NCBI GenBank assembly: GCA_946480245.1
Contig: CAMLIZ010000003.1
Coordinates: 4,136-68,135 of the forward strand
Direction of reading: 5' to 3'
From: an uncultured Pseudomonadota bacterium
GTDB lineage: Bacteria > Pseudomonadota > Gammaproteobacteria > Burkholderiales > Burkholderiaceae
Length of the DNA: 64,000 nucleotides
Notes under the pieces: generated by a model
What the model was told of the DNA's origin: nothing
What the model saw: the letters and a program-made list of their open reading frames with translations, nothing else
Database searches by the model: none
Position numbers and translations under genes: made by a program
In this document: one piece after another, positions 57,348-64,000 of the stretch
Layout of the letters: each line of letters begins with the position of its first letter
Numbering within the stretch: position 1 is the first letter of the stretch

Positions 57348-58228
57348 ACGCTCACCAAGCACGAACCATCGAGGCGCCGCCGCGTGTGGTGCTCGACCTG
57401 GATACGCAGCCTGCGGCGCTGCCTGCCGTGCGGCCAGAAGCACCCAACACGCTGACGCCCGCTCAATCGGACCCGACTGTGCAGTTGCTGTCCACCGCTG
57501 TGGCGCGCGGCGCCAGCATGGAGGAAATCCGCGAGCTCCTGCAGCTGCGCCGCGAACTGCGCGAGGACCAGGAGCGCGAGCGCCAGCGCGAGGCGGTGCT
57601 GGCCTTCCGGCGCGACTTCGCGGCCTTCAAGGCCGAGAACATCGTCGTGCCGAAGACCCGCCTCGTGCAGCAGAAGAAGCGCGACGGCGGAGCCGGCCCT
57701 ACCTACATGCAGTCGGAGTACCACGTGGTGGCCAACCTGCTGCAGCCCGCACTGTCGCGCCACGGCTTCGGCTACCGCTTCAACGTCGAGTTCCAGCGCG
57801 GCAGCGGCGACCAGGGGCCGTGGTGCAAGGTCACCTGCCGGCTAGAGCACCGTGACGGTCACGCCGAAGAGCTGATGCTGGAGGGGCCGCCGGACGACAG
57901 CGGCGCCAAGAACCCACTGCAGGAAATGCAGTCGTCAGCCACCTTCCTGATGCGCCATTCGCTGCTCGGCATCACAGGCACCGCTCAGGAAGGCGCCGAC
58001 AACGACGGCCGCGGCACGCGCGGGTATCGCACTGATGGCGAGGACCAAGGCCAACAGGACACGACCGAAGAAGAACGCTTGCAACGCGACGGCATCACCG
58101 CGGCCGATGAAGGCGCGGACGCCCTCACGAAGTGGTGGGGCAGCCTGACCAACAAGCAGCGCACGCTGATGAATCCGCATTTCGGCGGCATGCGCAAACG
58201 CGCCGCTCGCGTGGGAGGTGCGCAATGA
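57344..58228 (+). CDS. ERF-family single-strand annealing protein
   Basis: A 294-residue recombinase, started at ATG 57344 since it overlaps the previous stop. Residues 60-90 are a coiled coil (QLRRELREDQERERQREAVLAFRRDFAAFKAENIVVPKTRL), then the ERF core: YHVVANLLQPALSRHGFGYRFNVEFQR, CKVTCRLEHRDGHAEELMLEGPPDDSG, LQEMQSSATFLMRHSLLGITG. It pairs complementary strands in phage recombination, with the exonuclease downstream. Confidence 0.85.
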   Translation: MNAHQARTIEAPPRVVLDLDTQPAALPAVRPEAPNTLTPAQSDPTVQLLSTAVARGASMEEIRELLQLRRELREDQERERQREAVLAFRRDFAAFKAENIVVPKTRLVQQKKRDGGAGPTYMQSEYHVVANLLQPALSRHGFGYRFNVEFQRGSGDQGPWCKVTCRLEHRDGHAEELMLEGPPDDSGAKNPLQEMQSSATFLMRHSLLGITGTAQEGADNDGRGTRGYRTDGEDQGQQDTTEEERLQRDGITAADEGADALTKWWGSLTNKQRTLMNPHFGGMRKRAARVGGAQ

Positions 58229-58983
58229 GCACCGACCTGCTGATCCGCTGCTCGTCGCTGGGCAAGATCATGACCGAGCCGCGCACGAAGGCCGAGGGCC
58301 CGCTGTCCAAAGGCGCGCGCACCTTCATCCGCACGCTGGCCGCCCAGGCGATCTTCGGCGTCGAGTTCGAGGTCAGCAGCAAGCAGATCGAGAAGGGTCT
58401 GCGCTGTGAACCGGATGCCATCGCGCTACTCAACCGTGTGCGCGGCCTGCAGCTCACCAAGAACACGGTGCGCCTGTCCGATGGCCTGCTCACCGGAGAG
58501 TGCGACCTGTTCGACGAGCAGCGCGCACGCGGCCACGACCTGAAGTGCAGCTGGTCGATCGCCACCTTTCCGATCGTCACCGAGGACTGCCAGGACTCGC
58601 TGTACGAGTGGCAGATGCGTGGGTACATGCGCCTGTGGAACGCGCAGGAGTGGGAGGTGAACTACGCGCTGCTGGACACGCCGGAGGACTTGATCGGCTA
58701 CGAGCCGCAGGCCTTGCACTTCGTCAGCCACCTCCCCGAATACATGCGCCTGACCACGTGGACGGTGCAGCGCGACCGCGCGCTCGACGAAGTGATCGAC
58801 GAGAAGGTGGGCGCCGCGCGCAAGTACATGGAGCACGTGATCCGCGAATTCGACGTGCTGCACCGCCAGGGCCAGCCGGCACCGGTCGACGACATGGCCG
58901 CGCCGTGGGACGTCGAGCCCGCCGGGCCCGCCCCTGCAACCCCGAAGCCCGCGGCAGCGCCGCTGGTGCCTGAGCTTTTCTGA
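58225..58983 (+). CDS. YqaJ-like exonuclease (PD-(D/E)xK)
   Basis: A 252-residue nuclease. Active-site pattern: RCEPDAIALLNR (E), LTGECDLFDEQ (GxxD), HDLKCSWSIATF (LKC for ExK), QMRGYMRLWN (QxxxYM). It would digest DNA ends to single strands for the ERF protein. The tail after residue 225 is Ala/Pro-rich. Starts at ATG 58225 with ATGA overlap. Confidence 0.82.
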   Translation: MSTDLLIRCSSLGKIMTEPRTKAEGPLSKGARTFIRTLAAQAIFGVEFEVSSKQIEKGLRCEPDAIALLNRVRGLQLTKNTVRLSDGLLTGECDLFDEQRARGHDLKCSWSIATFPIVTEDCQDSLYEWQMRGYMRLWNAQEWEVNYALLDTPEDLIGYEPQALHFVSHLPEYMRLTTWTVQRDRALDEVIDEKVGAARKYMEHVIREFDVLHRQGQPAPVDDMAAPWDVEPAGPAPATPKPAAAPLVPELF

Positions 58984-58994
58984 AAGGAGCCATC

Positions 58995-60527
58995 ATGTCC
59001 CTGGAGTTCCCCGACCTGATGCCGCCGGCCGCCGCGCCGGCGCCACTGCCCGCCGTGCAGCCCGTGACCGTCAAGGCCGCGGTGCTGCAACTGTTCGCGC
59101 CGATGGACGCCGACCTGCGCGCGCTGGCCGAGAAGTACCGCGCCGTGGCCTACGACGTGGCGACCCCGAAGGGCCTGACCGAGGCGAAGGCGGCGCGCCA
59201 TGACCTCCGGGAAAACGGGAGGTTCGCGGTGCAGCGCATGCGCGACCAGGCGAAGAAGGCGCTGAACGACGGCAAGGCCGCCGCGGAGGCCGAGGCCGAG
59301 CGCCTGATCGCCATCGTGCAGCCGCGCGAGGACGACCTCGATGCGTTGATCAAGGCACGCGAGGACTCCATCGCAGCCGAGAAGGCGGTCGAAGCGCAAC
59401 GCCAGCAGAAGCACCGCGACGCGATCGCCACGCTGCGCAACTACGTCGCCCAGGCTCAGGCCAAGGCGCCCAGCGCCGAGCGACTGGCGGCCGGCATCGC
59501 GCACGTCGAGGCGATCGACGTGTCCGCGCAGTCGTTCGAGGAGTTTGCTGTCGAAGCCGCCGTGGTCAAGGCCGACACCATCGCCGCACTGCGCGAGCTG
59601 CATGCACGCGCGGTCGAAGCCGAGCAGGTGCGCGCCGAGAACGAGCGTCGGCAGCGCGTCATCAACGCGATCGCCAGCGTGCAAGAGCAGCTGTCCGCCT
59701 GCGTGGGCGAAACGTCGGAGGCCGTGGCCGAGCGCATTGCGCTGATGGAGCGGACGGTCTACAGCGAGGAACTCGGCGCCGAAGTGGTGAAGGCACACGA
59801 AGGCGCGCTGGCGCAGATGCGCAAGATGCACGCGGCGGCGTTGGAGCACGAAGCTCTGAAACGTCAGTGGTTTGCGGCGAGGGCCGAAGAACGCCGGCGC
59901 GAGCAGGAAGCGCAGGCGGAGCAAGAGCGCGCCGCGGCGCAGGCGGCCGAAGCTGCCACGATCACGGAGCAGCTGGCTACGGGCCAGGGCCAGGCGGACG
60001 GATGCCGCGCATCTGAATGCCAGCCGGACGGGTGCAGCGGTCCCGTCTCGCAGGACCACACGAGCCTGCCTGCTCCACCCACCACGCTGAATTCCGCAGC
60101 GCAGGCCCCGCAACAGGTTTTGAAGGCAGAGGCGGAAACGCCCGACGCTACCGGCCGCGGCGCGCCTGTCATTGCCAGCCCGGTCGGCGGACCCACGGGC
60201 GCAGGGCAACCCGCCGCCGCGGGCCCCGCTGATGGCGCCGAACTCCCCGATTTCTCTATCGACCTGGGGGCGCTGGAGACCAGCGAGCGCGAGGCAGTCG
60301 AACCCGGGCCGATCGTGCTGTACGAGCCACTGCCCACCGGCGACGCCATCGACCTGCAGGACCTGCTGGGGAACGCGCTGGAACTGGTGCGGCATGTGCA
60401 ACAGGCCTTCGGCACGTCGTTCCCCACGCAGCCCAAGATGGGCCCGGAGTGGTGGGCCGTGGCGCGCACCCTGTGCGAACGCCTGGCGCCCGAACTGCAG
60501 CAAGCCGTCGCGGAGGTGTGCTCGTGA
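58995..60527 (+). CDS. Long coiled-coil protein of the recombination operon
   Basis: A 510-residue protein with AAAGGAG before ATG 58995. Residues 30-330 are continuous helical, charged heptads (AAEKAVEAQRQQKHRDAIATLRN, NERRQRVINAIASVQEQLS, EERRREQEAQAEQERAAAQA); residues 330-420 are disordered; the end (DLQDLLGNALELVRHVQQAFG, WWAVARTLCERLAPELQQAVAEVCS) is helical. It may scaffold the recombination proteins or bind DNA ends. No family recognised. Confidence 0.65.
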   Translation: MSLEFPDLMPPAAAPAPLPAVQPVTVKAAVLQLFAPMDADLRALAEKYRAVAYDVATPKGLTEAKAARHDLRENGRFAVQRMRDQAKKALNDGKAAAEAEAERLIAIVQPREDDLDALIKAREDSIAAEKAVEAQRQQKHRDAIATLRNYVAQAQAKAPSAERLAAGIAHVEAIDVSAQSFEEFAVEAAVVKADTIAALRELHARAVEAEQVRAENERRQRVINAIASVQEQLSACVGETSEAVAERIALMERTVYSEELGAEVVKAHEGALAQMRKMHAAALEHEALKRQWFAARAEERRREQEAQAEQERAAAQAAEAATITEQLATGQGQADGCRASECQPDGCSGPVSQDHTSLPAPPTTLNSAAQAPQQVLKAEAETPDATGRGAPVIASPVGGPTGAGQPAAAGPADGAELPDFSIDLGALETSEREAVEPGPIVLYEPLPTGDAIDLQDLLGNALELVRHVQQAFGTSFPTQPKMGPEWWAVARTLCERLAPELQQAVAEVCS

Positions 60528-60688
60528 TCGTGCCCATCGAAACCGTGCGCCGGCGCGTGGCGGAGCTGATGGTGGCGGGCCTGACGTTGGACGAGGCCGT
60601 GCACAGCACCTCGGTCGCCCTGGGCTTGCCCATCGAGGCAGTGCAGCAGGCGGTCGAGCACCGGGAGGCGCAATGCCAATCGCTCTGA
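60524..60688 (+). CDS. Small helical protein
   Basis: 54 residues from GTG 60524 (GTGA overlap). VRRRVAELMVAGLTLDEAVHSTSVALGLPIEAVQQAVEHREAQ, an HTH-like short fold. Overlaps the next start by 16 bases. Unknown role. Confidence 0.55.
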   Translation: MIVPIETVRRRVAELMVAGLTLDEAVHSTSVALGLPIEAVQQAVEHREAQCQSL

Positions 60689-61188
60689 CGCTTCCGGTGA
60701 TCCTCAGCCGATGCGACGAGGTGGGCGCGTGCTGCTGGCTGTGGAAGCAGGGAACCACGGGAACAGGCTCACCGATCGCGCGCAACAACGGAAAGCAGGT
60801 CGTGGTGCGACGCGAGGCATTCGCCATGCTGAACGGCCGCGCCGCCAAGTCCGGCTGGTTCGTGATCGCGAAGTGCCAGCAGAGCCTGTGCGTCAGCCCG
60901 TACTGCGCAGTCGAAATGGACGGCCCGCAATACATGCGCTGGCTGAACACCCACGGCTACATCAACGGCCCATTGCAGTCCATCGCGAAGTCGGTCGCCG
61001 CCGGAAAGCGCTCGAAGCTGAGCGACTCGGACGCACGCAAGGTGCACGACCTGATCAACACCGGCGCGGACCGCGGAGTAGTCGCGAAGCTGTACGGCAT
61101 TTCCCGCGGGTACGCGAACCGGATCGCTCGCAAGAAGCACCGCGTGCGCGAGGCGCCGAACGCGTCCGTCTTCAACCTTCGGGCGTAG
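60673..61188 (+). CDS. HNH-like protein with degenerate site and HTH tail
   Basis: A 171-residue protein. The first half follows the HNH layout of phage nucleases (CCWLWKQGTTG, VVVRREAFAML, FVIAKCQQSLCVSPYC, QYMRWLNT) but the catalytic His of RHxC is Ala, and the PxH His is replaced by Cys, so it is likely inactive. The C-terminus has a HTH (SKLSDSDARKVHDLINTGADRGVVAKLYGISRGYANRIARKK) as in free-standing HNH enzymes. Perhaps reused as a DNA-binding protein. Confidence 0.65.
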   Translation: MPIALTLPVILSRCDEVGACCWLWKQGTTGTGSPIARNNGKQVVVRREAFAMLNGRAAKSGWFVIAKCQQSLCVSPYCAVEMDGPQYMRWLNTHGYINGPLQSIAKSVAAGKRSKLSDSDARKVHDLINTGADRGVVAKLYGISRGYANRIARKKHRVREAPNASVFNLRA

Positions 61189-61224
61189 CGGCCCATCACC
61201 CAGCCACCCCACGAAAGGAACCAC

Positions 61225-61548
61225 ATGGATGGCATCTTTGAAATCGGCGGCCTCAAAGGCGGCGCCTTCGGCCACGAGGTGAGCACCAAGCTCGTGGCCC
61301 TGCTGCAGGCCGTGCAGCAGGGCGGCGCCGGCTCGCTCACGATCAACGTGAAAGTCAAGCGCGCATCGGGCGGCATGGTCTCGTTCGCTCCGACGTGCAC
61401 CACGAAGCTGCCTGAGCTGAAGGAAGACCCGGATATGCGCTGGGTCACCGAGGAAGGCGTGCTCACCCACCAGAACCCGAAGCAGCGCTCGCTGGAGTTG
61501 CGGCAGGTCGGCGACGAACGGCCGCCGGTGCGCGGCACCGGGACCTGA
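61225..61548 (+). CDS. Hypothetical phage protein near DUF2303
   Basis: A 107-residue protein with AAAGGAAC in front. MDGIFEIGGLKGGAFGHEVSTKLVALLQAVQQGGAGSLTINVKVKRASGG, a helix-strand pattern; it is a usual neighbour of DUF2303 genes. Unknown function. Confidence 0.65.
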   Translation: MDGIFEIGGLKGGAFGHEVSTKLVALLQAVQQGGAGSLTINVKVKRASGGMVSFAPTCTTKLPELKEDPDMRWVTEEGVLTHQNPKQRSLELRQVGDERPPVRGTGT

Positions 61549-61590
61549 CGGCCCATCGCACCACCCTTCTCAACTACCCAAGAGGATCCC

Positions 61591-62424
61591 ATGCCCGACA
61601 TCGAGAAAGAGAACATCGCGCAGACGCTGGCGCGCGAACTGCCGCAGGCCAAGGTGCTGGAGTCGACCGGAATCGACGGCATGCTGCTGATGGTGGCTGT
61701 GCCGAAGAACCAGCAGCTCGAACGCATCGACCTGGAGAAGTTCGCGCCGGCGCCGCGCCGCATCGTCGGCGCCGCGACGATGGACGAGCCGGACAGCTTC
61801 GTGGCCTACGTCAACCGCTTCAAGACCGCAGCTAGCGCGGTCTGGTGCAAGTTCGATCCGGTCTCCTACGCGCTGTCGTTCACCGCGGTGTTCGACGAGC
61901 ACGCGCCCGGCGCTCCGGCGTGGCGCGGCCACAAGGCGTCCTACACACCGGCCCTGTCAGTCGAGTGGGGCATCTGGACCAAGAACAACCACGACATCAA
62001 GCCGCAGGCCGAGTTCGCGCTGTTCCTCGAGCAGAACCACCTGGACATCAGCGGCACGCCGACTAGCGAGCAGATGCTGCAAATGGCCACGCAGTTCGAG
62101 GCACGCCAGGACCAGACCTTGAAATCCGCTGTGCGCCTGCAAAGCGGAGGTGTCGAGTTGAGCTACGTGGGCACCGACGACGCGGCCACGATCGAGAAGA
62201 TGAAGGTCTTCGACGAGTTCCACTTGGGCCTGCCCGTGTTCCGTGGCTCCAAGAACGCAGAACTGCTGAAGGCCAAGCTGCGCTACCGCATCGCCAGCGG
62301 CACCGTGAAGTTCTGGTACGAGCTCATCCGCCCTGACAAGGCGCATGAGCAGGCCGCGCGCGACTTGATCAAGTACGTGCAGCAAGGCGTCGGCGAGGTG
62401 CCGGTGCAAATGGGCAGCCTGTAA
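61591..62424 (+). CDS. DUF2303 family protein
   Basis: A 277-residue protein with YfdQ/DUF2303 features: PDSFVAYVNRFKTAASAVWCKFDPVSYALSFTAVFDEHAPGAPAWRGHKASYTPALSVEWGIWTKNN, FALFLEQNHLDI, and a C-terminal LRYRIASGTVKFWYELIRPDKAHEQAARDLI. Found in phage early operons and thought linked to DNA recombination or replication; no activity known. Confidence 0.8.
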   Translation: MPDIEKENIAQTLARELPQAKVLESTGIDGMLLMVAVPKNQQLERIDLEKFAPAPRRIVGAATMDEPDSFVAYVNRFKTAASAVWCKFDPVSYALSFTAVFDEHAPGAPAWRGHKASYTPALSVEWGIWTKNNHDIKPQAEFALFLEQNHLDISGTPTSEQMLQMATQFEARQDQTLKSAVRLQSGGVELSYVGTDDAATIEKMKVFDEFHLGLPVFRGSKNAELLKAKLRYRIASGTVKFWYELIRPDKAHEQAARDLIKYVQQGVGEVPVQMGSL

Positions 62425-62524
62425 CGCAACAAGTTCGGGACGACCGAGCGGCAACCTCCTCCCTGCTATAGCCGCGCTGCACCGAAGCGTCGGGCAGCCG
62501 TCCCACCCTGACCCACACCATCAC

Positions 62525-62734
62525 ATGAACCTCAAGACCACCCTCCAGCTCGGCCGCCTGTCGCTGATGAAGCACCGCGCGCGCTGCGCAAAGTGTCAAG
62601 GCAAGAAGCCCAATGTGTCGATCGCGCACACCGACAGCGGGCTCGCCGTCGTGACCATGCGCGGCACGGCGCTGGACGACCTGCTGGACGCGGCGGTCAA
62701 GGCCGAGGCCGACAAGAAGTCCATCAAGCACTGA
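62525..62734 (+). CDS. Hypothetical small protein with Cys pair
   Basis: 69 residues (MNLKTTLQLGRLSLMKHRARCAKCQGKKPNVSIAHTDSG), one CxxC. The 100-bp stretch before it has no other gene; I see no ribosome site. Role unknown. Confidence 0.55.
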   Translation: MNLKTTLQLGRLSLMKHRARCAKCQGKKPNVSIAHTDSGLAVVTMRGTALDDLLDAAVKAEADKKSIKH

Positions 62735-62743
62735 AAGGCAAGC

Positions 62744-63007
62744 ATGTCCGACACCACCACCAAGCCACTGAAGATCGACCTGCAGCACTGCGTCAGCAGC
62801 GCCATCGCCGCGCACGGGTACGACCCGGCCACGCAAACCCTCGCGCTCAAGTTCACCGGCGGCGGCGTCTATCACTACCCCGACGTGAGCGTCGACCAGT
62901 ACGACGCGCTTCTGCGCGCCAAGTCCGTCGGCCGCTGGTATGCCGAGAGCATCAAGGGAAAGCACGAAGGCGCCGAGCAACCCCACTACCGGGAACCGCA
63001 GGCGTGA
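62744..63007 (+). CDS. KTSC domain protein
   Basis: An 87-residue protein with AAAGGCA upstream. The core VSSAIAAHGYDPATQTLALKFTGGGVYHYPDVSVDQYDALLRAKSVGRWYAESIKGKH is a KTSC domain (also found on lysyl-tRNA synthetases), a small beta-rich nucleic-acid-binding-type fold. Its exact role in phages is unknown. Confidence 0.85.
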   Translation: MSDTTTKPLKIDLQHCVSSAIAAHGYDPATQTLALKFTGGGVYHYPDVSVDQYDALLRAKSVGRWYAESIKGKHEGAEQPHYREPQA

Positions 63008-63192
63008 CCACGCTGAACACCATGGTCAAGCGGGTTGCAGGCCTGCAGGACACCACCTCGATCAACGAGTGGGAGTCGGACTTCATCGCCTCGGTGGTCG
63101 AGCAGACCGACGAAGGCGAGAACACGGGCTCGCTCAGCGAGCGGCAGATCAGCGTGCTCGAGCGGATCTTCAACAAGCACTTCGCCGGGTGA
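63004..63192 (+). CDS. Small hypothetical protein
   Basis: 62 residues from GTG 63004 overlapping the KTSC stop: MTTLNTMVKRVAGLQDTTSINEWESDFIASVVEQTDEGENTGSLSERQISVLERIFNKHF. A recurrent short helical family in phage early regions. Function unknown. Confidence 0.65.
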   Translation: MTTLNTMVKRVAGLQDTTSINEWESDFIASVVEQTDEGENTGSLSERQISVLERIFNKHFAG

Positions 63193-63195
63193 ACC

Positions 63196-63516
63196 ATGGG
63201 CTACAAGGAAGCACGCGAGCAGTTGGCCAAGCAGTCGATCGCCGAGAAGGTCGACCACGTGCGGCGCGCCGCCAACCTTGACCCACTTCACACCTGCCAC
63301 TGGCCGGGCTGCACGAGGCGCGTGAAGCCGGCGCTGTTCACCTGCAGGCCGCACTGGTTCAGCATCCCGATCGACATCCGCAACGCCATCTGGCGCTCGT
63401 ACGCGCCCGGCCAGGAGAACACGAAGACGCCAAGCGCGGCCTACCTGCAGGCGGTGCGGTCGTTTCTCGACTGGCACAAGCGCAACTACCCGGATAGGAC
63501 TGGGGCCACGAAATGA
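63196..63516 (+). CDS. Hypothetical phage protein with zinc motif
   Basis: A 106-residue protein: CHWPGCTRRVKPALFTCRPHWFSIPIDIRNAIWRSYAPGQE. The Cys/His array (C-x4-C-x10-C-x2-H) is typical of a zinc-bound phage family. Role unknown, early operon. Confidence 0.7.
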   Translation: MGYKEAREQLAKQSIAEKVDHVRRAANLDPLHTCHWPGCTRRVKPALFTCRPHWFSIPIDIRNAIWRSYAPGQENTKTPSAAYLQAVRSFLDWHKRNYPDRTGATK

Positions 63517-63605
63517 CCACCCTCTACTGGGAGGAGGGCTCTCTGCTGTTCTCCGCAGCGCCTTCCAAGCAGCAGGCCACACCAGCAGGCCAGGGAGGCG
63601 AGTGA
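63513..63605 (+). CDS. Tiny hypothetical peptide
   Basis: 30 residues from ATG 63513 (ATGA) to 63605, with the next ATG overlapping its stop (TGATG). MTTLYWEEGSLLFSAAPSKQ. Coupling supports it; no function. Confidence 0.4.
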   Translation: MTTLYWEEGSLLFSAAPSKQQATPAGQGGE

Positions 63606-63814
63606 TGCGACAAGCTCGACCGGTACTGATGTGGGCTCCGATCATTCGCGGCGAGCGGTCGGAGTGGATTCACAGCGAATGCATCCGAAGCACGCGGCGT
63701 GCGGCGAGGAAAGCCTATCTCGCGCTGTGGCTTCCAGAGCACCACAAGGAGGCGTTGGGGCGCATTCGCTTCGCCAAGGTCGTCGTCAGCCTGCAGGGAG
63801 ACAGCCGTGGCTGA
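63605..63814 (+). CDS. Hypothetical phage protein
   Basis: 69 residues from ATG 63605: [62 protein letters not shown] recurrent short protein before DUF5131 genes; GTG 63602 is also possible. Overlaps the following gene by 8 bases. Confidence 0.6.
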   Translation: MRQARPVLMWAPIIRGERSEWIHSECIRSTRRAARKAYLALWLPEHHKEALGRIRFAKVVVSLQGDSRG

Positions 63815-64000
63815 GAACACGAAGATCGAGTGGGCCGACCGCACATGGTCACCGTGGGAGGGTTGCACGCGGGTGTCGATAGCCGCGACGGGCGGTGGCG
63901 GCTGCGACAACTGCTATGCCGAGCGCATGAACCGGTGGCTGCACCGCGGCGAGAACTGGGGACCTGGCGCCCCGCGGCTCGAATTCAGTGACGCCCACTG
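63807..64000 (+). CDS. DUF5131 (Gp37/Gp68) protein, cut at window end
   Basis: From GTG 63807: [23 protein letters not shown]...[15 protein letters not shown]. This is the start of the DUF5131 family, which has a radical-SAM-like CxxxxxxxxxxCxxCYA cysteine cluster; function unknown. The rest lies beyond base 64000. Confidence 0.85.
   Translation, partial: MAENTKIEWADRTWSPWEGCTRVSIAATGGGGCDNCYAERMNRWLHRGENWGPGAPRLEFSDAH

Larger units (their letters stand above)
1287..64000. mobile_element. Prophage, podovirus-like, integrated at tRNA-His (right end outside window)
   Basis: Everything from the half tRNA-His to the right edge is phage-like: divergent cro/repressor switch, recombination genes, terminase, portal, N4-gp56-type capsid protein, lysis cassette and giant polyvalent proteins. 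Most genes overlap by 1-4 bases (ATGA, GTGA, TGATG). No tape measure, sheath or tube gene is seen, which argues for a short-tailed virion. The integrase and second attachment site are not in the window. Apart from the broken genes noted, the structural and lysis set looks complete. Confidence 0.95.

Noticed and set aside
58698..60950. 750-aa minus-strand open frame
   Set aside because: Opposes the exonuclease, coiled-coil and HNH-like genes, all of which have coupling and motifs.
1287..64000. Integrase, CRISPR array, insertion sequence or phage-coded complete tRNA
   Set aside because: None seen on either strand; the integrase is presumably past the right edge.

Overview
The window is high-GC DNA from a beta-proteobacterium, most likely a member of Burkholderiales (inferred from base composition, a DUF3079 gene and tRNA-His form). 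It is almost entirely one prophage. Bases 1-1286 are host: the end of galM (aldose 1-epimerase), a small DUF3079 gene facing it, and a minus-strand hairpin terminator. At 1287-1334 lies the 3' half of a tRNA-His gene (minus strand, CCA encoded, anticodon GTG) with no 5' half beside it. This is the expected remnant when a phage integrates into a tRNA-His and rebuilds the intact tRNA at its other end, beyond base 64000. No integrase is seen, so the prophage is cut off by the window edge.

From 1450 the content is phage. The arm from 53641 down to 1814 reads on the minus strand, so transcription order is the reverse of coordinate order: a Cro-like gene, a ribbon-helix-helix gene, a C5 DNA methyltransferase, a helicase/amino-methyltransferase fusion, a DUF1376 replication-type gene, DUF1367 and YbcO-like nuclease genes, then terminase, P22-type portal, scaffold-like protein, an N4-gp56-type major capsid protein, head/neck proteins, tail fibre and glycosidase-like proteins, a lysis cassette (holin candidates, GH19 endolysin, Rz with embedded Rz1), large tail proteins, ejection-type proteins, and two very large polyvalent proteins (1153 and 2378 aa). 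There is no tape measure, sheath or tube gene, so the virion is probably a podovirus. Resemblance to the Bcep22-type layout (giant methylase-bearing virion protein near the end of the late genes) is inferred from memory.

The arm from 53730 to the right edge reads on the plus strand: an S24-type repressor, small membrane proteins, a secreted-looking HNH protein, a broken RelE-like gene, two terminators, then a second repressor-controlled promoter that starts the recombination operon (ERF annealing protein, exonuclease, coiled-coil protein, DUF2303, KTSC, DUF5131). Two promoters with near-identical -35/operator/-10 layout (minus strand at 53649-53676, plus strand at 56420-56449) carry the same 13-bp operator and are the switch of the element.

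Signals not explained by gene calls: (i) a recurring CGGTTGA-TTTC motif at the head of four late gene blocks; (ii) a CsrA-like small gene immediately before the capsid gene, whose leader can fold two hairpins that present GGA in the loop, one over the ribosome binding site; (iii) a 12-fold 22-residue repeat protein; (iv) a decayed DUF2493 gene whose stop codon abuts that of the converging late operon.
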